Origin: Adenanthera pavonina
Lineage: Eukaryota > Streptophyta > Magnoliopsida > Fabales > Fabaceae
Length of the DNA stretch: 64,000 nt
Reading direction: 5' to 3'
NCBI GenBank assembly: GCA_026686845.1
Contig: JAIVEN010000014.1
Coordinates: 15,362,001-15,426,000 of the forward strand
A program made the translations under genes and the position numbers. The notes below the pieces were generated by a model. That model worked only from the letters and a program-made list of their open reading frames with translations. It did not search any database and was not told where the DNA came from. This document shows, in pieces, positions 62,210 through 64,000 of the stretch; the first letter of the stretch is position 1; each line of letters starts with the position of its first letter.

Positions 62210-63496
62210 CTAGGAGTTTGTTCTTTGGTTAAACATCTGCTGAAGAGCATGTGGTAGATTCAACACAATCTCTGCGTATGCTGCAAACAGGAAGTAGAAT
62301 ATGTTAAGTTCAAATTTATCAGAGATAGCAGCACAGCAGCACTCTCATTGCACTCTTCTGCTTAGGAATTAACCAACATAGTCTCACCTTCTGGTAAACT
62401 CATGGTTCGTAAGGCATCTTCGGCATAGGTTAGGCGAATGGGAGGGTGGGTTCCCAGGATTCCATCTTCCTTCCTGTTCAAAGTTGTTGTGGTCGGAGTA
62501 TTTTTCTTGGATTGGTGCACCGGCCATGCTAGCACTCTGATTCGAGTTGGAAGCACAGAAATGAGATTCGCATATCTAAGGCTGACAGTTACCTTGCTGC
62601 AAAAAAAAAAAAACAGAATTTTTTAGCACATATTTTCTATTCACAGTTTATTAGCATCAGATCACAGCAAGACACTGACCAATCAAAATCGTCCAGTACA
62701 AATTCAATCATGTGGTAGGGAAGGCTATGATACAGTTCTCCAATTTGATTTCCATAAAGTTCCTTTATAAGTCGTACCTGCATAAAGAGACCATATATAT
62801 ATATACTGTAGGTGTGATATAAATCGATGTTATTTTTATTATTAGGATTATTTATTATTATTTAGGTTATCTAACAGCCAATGGATGCCAATTATGAAAA
62901 CAATATATTCTAGTTCCAAAAATATCAAAGTTTCTTTCAATGATCACATTAGTAGGGAGACATACATGAGAAGTCTACCTGTTCCCGTCTATCTACATAT
63001 GCCTGTAGAAGATCTCCAACGTGATCTATGAATGTCTAGAAGCAAATCATCAAAACCAATGCTTAGAACATCGGAAATAAAACCAGCAAAGCCAACACAG
63101 TAAATGGACCAACCATTGCATTGGATGAAAGGAGATCATTTTCTGCTTCACGTATAGGCAGAAAAAATGGGACTGTGTGTTCAAGAACAGTCATCTTTTC
63201 AAGAAATGACTTGCTTTCAAGCACACAATGGTACAATTCACATGGTTCTCCTGCCAATAAATAAACATATATTATCAACTCTTGACAAAGACACAAAGGA
63301 GAGGGAAGGGGCACTGTAGAAAGATCTGGCCTTCCCCCTGTAAATAATGATGTCATATTATGCTTAAACAAAAAAGACAATGTTGCCAGGTTCAATAAAT
63401 TTTAGTCAATGAATAAAAAATGATTTAATTATAATTACCAGCAAAAGATGTCTCATATTGGATACCAATTCTAGCCCCTTCCAAACAACAAATTTC
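62210..63496 (-). CDS. Probable CENP-O/MCM21-like kinetochore protein (3' part)
   Basis: Seven exons on the minus strand join in frame: 63496-63439, 63250-63114, 63035-62979, 62777-62680, 62596-62388, 62280-62210. Earlier exons lie right of 63496, possibly beyond the window. The product reads GARIGIQYETSFAGEPCELY, then EHTVPFFLPIREAENDLLSS, HVGDLLQAYVDRREQVRLIK and YHMIEFVLDDFDCKVTVSLR, ending NLPHALQQMFNQRTNS. The pattern of a beta-rich RWD-like core, a (H)TVPFFLP segment and an ARR/DRR helix fits CENP-O (Mcm21) proteins, which are part of the constitutive centromere network. This is recognised by resemblance from memory only. If wrong, it is a conserved plant protein of unknown role. (Six joined blocks are listed; a seventh upstream exon is expected.). 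Confidence 0.62.
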
Positions 63497-64000
63497 CTGC
63501 TTCCAAAAACTAAATCAATTTCAGAGAACAGACATGAATAAAACTAATCTAAGCACAGAAACAATATTATTTTATAGCTAACTCCTATAAATACCACATG
63601 AGAATATTCCAACCAGCAATCCCATCTATGCTGACTATATTTCTTCAATTTTACCATATTGATTTCAAAGGCCATTGATTACTTGAGTCTGACGATCTAT
63701 AGTCCATTAATAGGCCGCAGTAGAACCTATATCATGATTGAACACCCACAACTATACTATAGACAATAAAGGCATTGAGAGTGTTTCCAAAATAGGTTTG
63801 ACTAATAATGCTTCAATGAAAGAGGATAAAATCAATAACTAATAAACTCCCCATCCTCAGCTAACATCATTCTCCTCATTCAGTCCAAAGATCAAGACGA
63901 CAAACATAATCCAACTCATCACTTGTGTATATCGCAGATCTAACATTTTTTTTTCACACAGTTTATATATGCATACCAATGGATGACTGTTCAAGTTTTA
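63497..64000. other. Probable intron or upstream sequence of the CENP-O-like gene
   Basis: No exon continuing the frame of 63439-63496 was found. The preceding AG acceptor at 63497-63498 implies an intron that probably runs past the right edge. Confidence 0.4.

Noticed and set aside
1..64000. Known plant miRNA precursors, tRNA or rRNA genes, organelle DNA insertions, viral remnants
   Set aside because: Scanning by eye for common mature miRNA sequences and tRNA B-box patterns found none. A tRNAscan-SE and miRBase search would be decisive.

Overview
The window is nuclear DNA of a flowering plant, almost certainly a eudicot. It is AT-rich, its genes are split by many short GT-AG introns, it carries plant-only protein families (KAKU4, DUF1644, class III peroxidase, P3A H+-ATPase), and the spaces between genes are filled with plant transposons. 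I cannot name the genus. All gene models below were built by hand by joining exons at GT/AG sites that keep the reading frame and family motifs. Every complete model closes in frame.

Genes, left to right: (1) 3' part of a plastid ABC1-family atypical kinase, ABC1K1-like (+, 142-4420, 5' end outside the window); (2) a DUF1644 RING-like zinc-finger protein (+, 14821-16352); (3) REIL1/ZNF622-type 60S maturation factor (-, 18711-21296); (4) KAKU4, a plant nuclear-lamina protein (+, 23410-28547); (5) CSN5, the JAMM protease of the COP9 signalosome (+, 36389-40619); (6) a plasma-membrane H+-ATPase (+, 52337-58734); (7) a secreted class III peroxidase (-, 59360-60802); (8) the 3' part of a probable CENP-O/MCM21 kinetochore gene (-, 62210-63496, continuing past the right edge). 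Genes 1-4 recall, in order, the Arabidopsis At4g31390-At4g31430 block (from memory). CTF7, expected between genes 1 and 2, is not seen.

Mobile DNA: between genes 1 and 2 a roughly 1 kb Harbinger-like element (5322-11940) has been split by two solo LTRs. One is 3.3 kb, probably Gypsy, with a perfect 5-bp target duplication. The other is 2.3 kb, probably Copia/SIRE-like, with a 4/5 match. Upstream of CSN5 lies a decayed PIF/Harbinger element of about 6 kb (30016-36113) carrying broken copies of both its genes and a nested 581-bp element. Between CSN5 and the H+-ATPase lies a cluster of TA-flanked Stowaway-type MITEs, several in opposite orientation to relatives, plus a probable LINE tail. KAKU4 carries a fresh-looking 171-bp MITE with a perfect 9-bp target duplication starting 4 nt inside an intron.

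The genes are ordinary housekeeping and nuclear or membrane functions and do not form a pathway. I found no convincing new biological system. The most unusual structures are the palindrome-rich Copia-like LTR, the splice-site-adjacent MITE, an imperfect inverted duplication in the H+-ATPase promoter region, and the MITE cluster. I saw no tRNA, rRNA, known miRNA, viral or CRISPR sequence.
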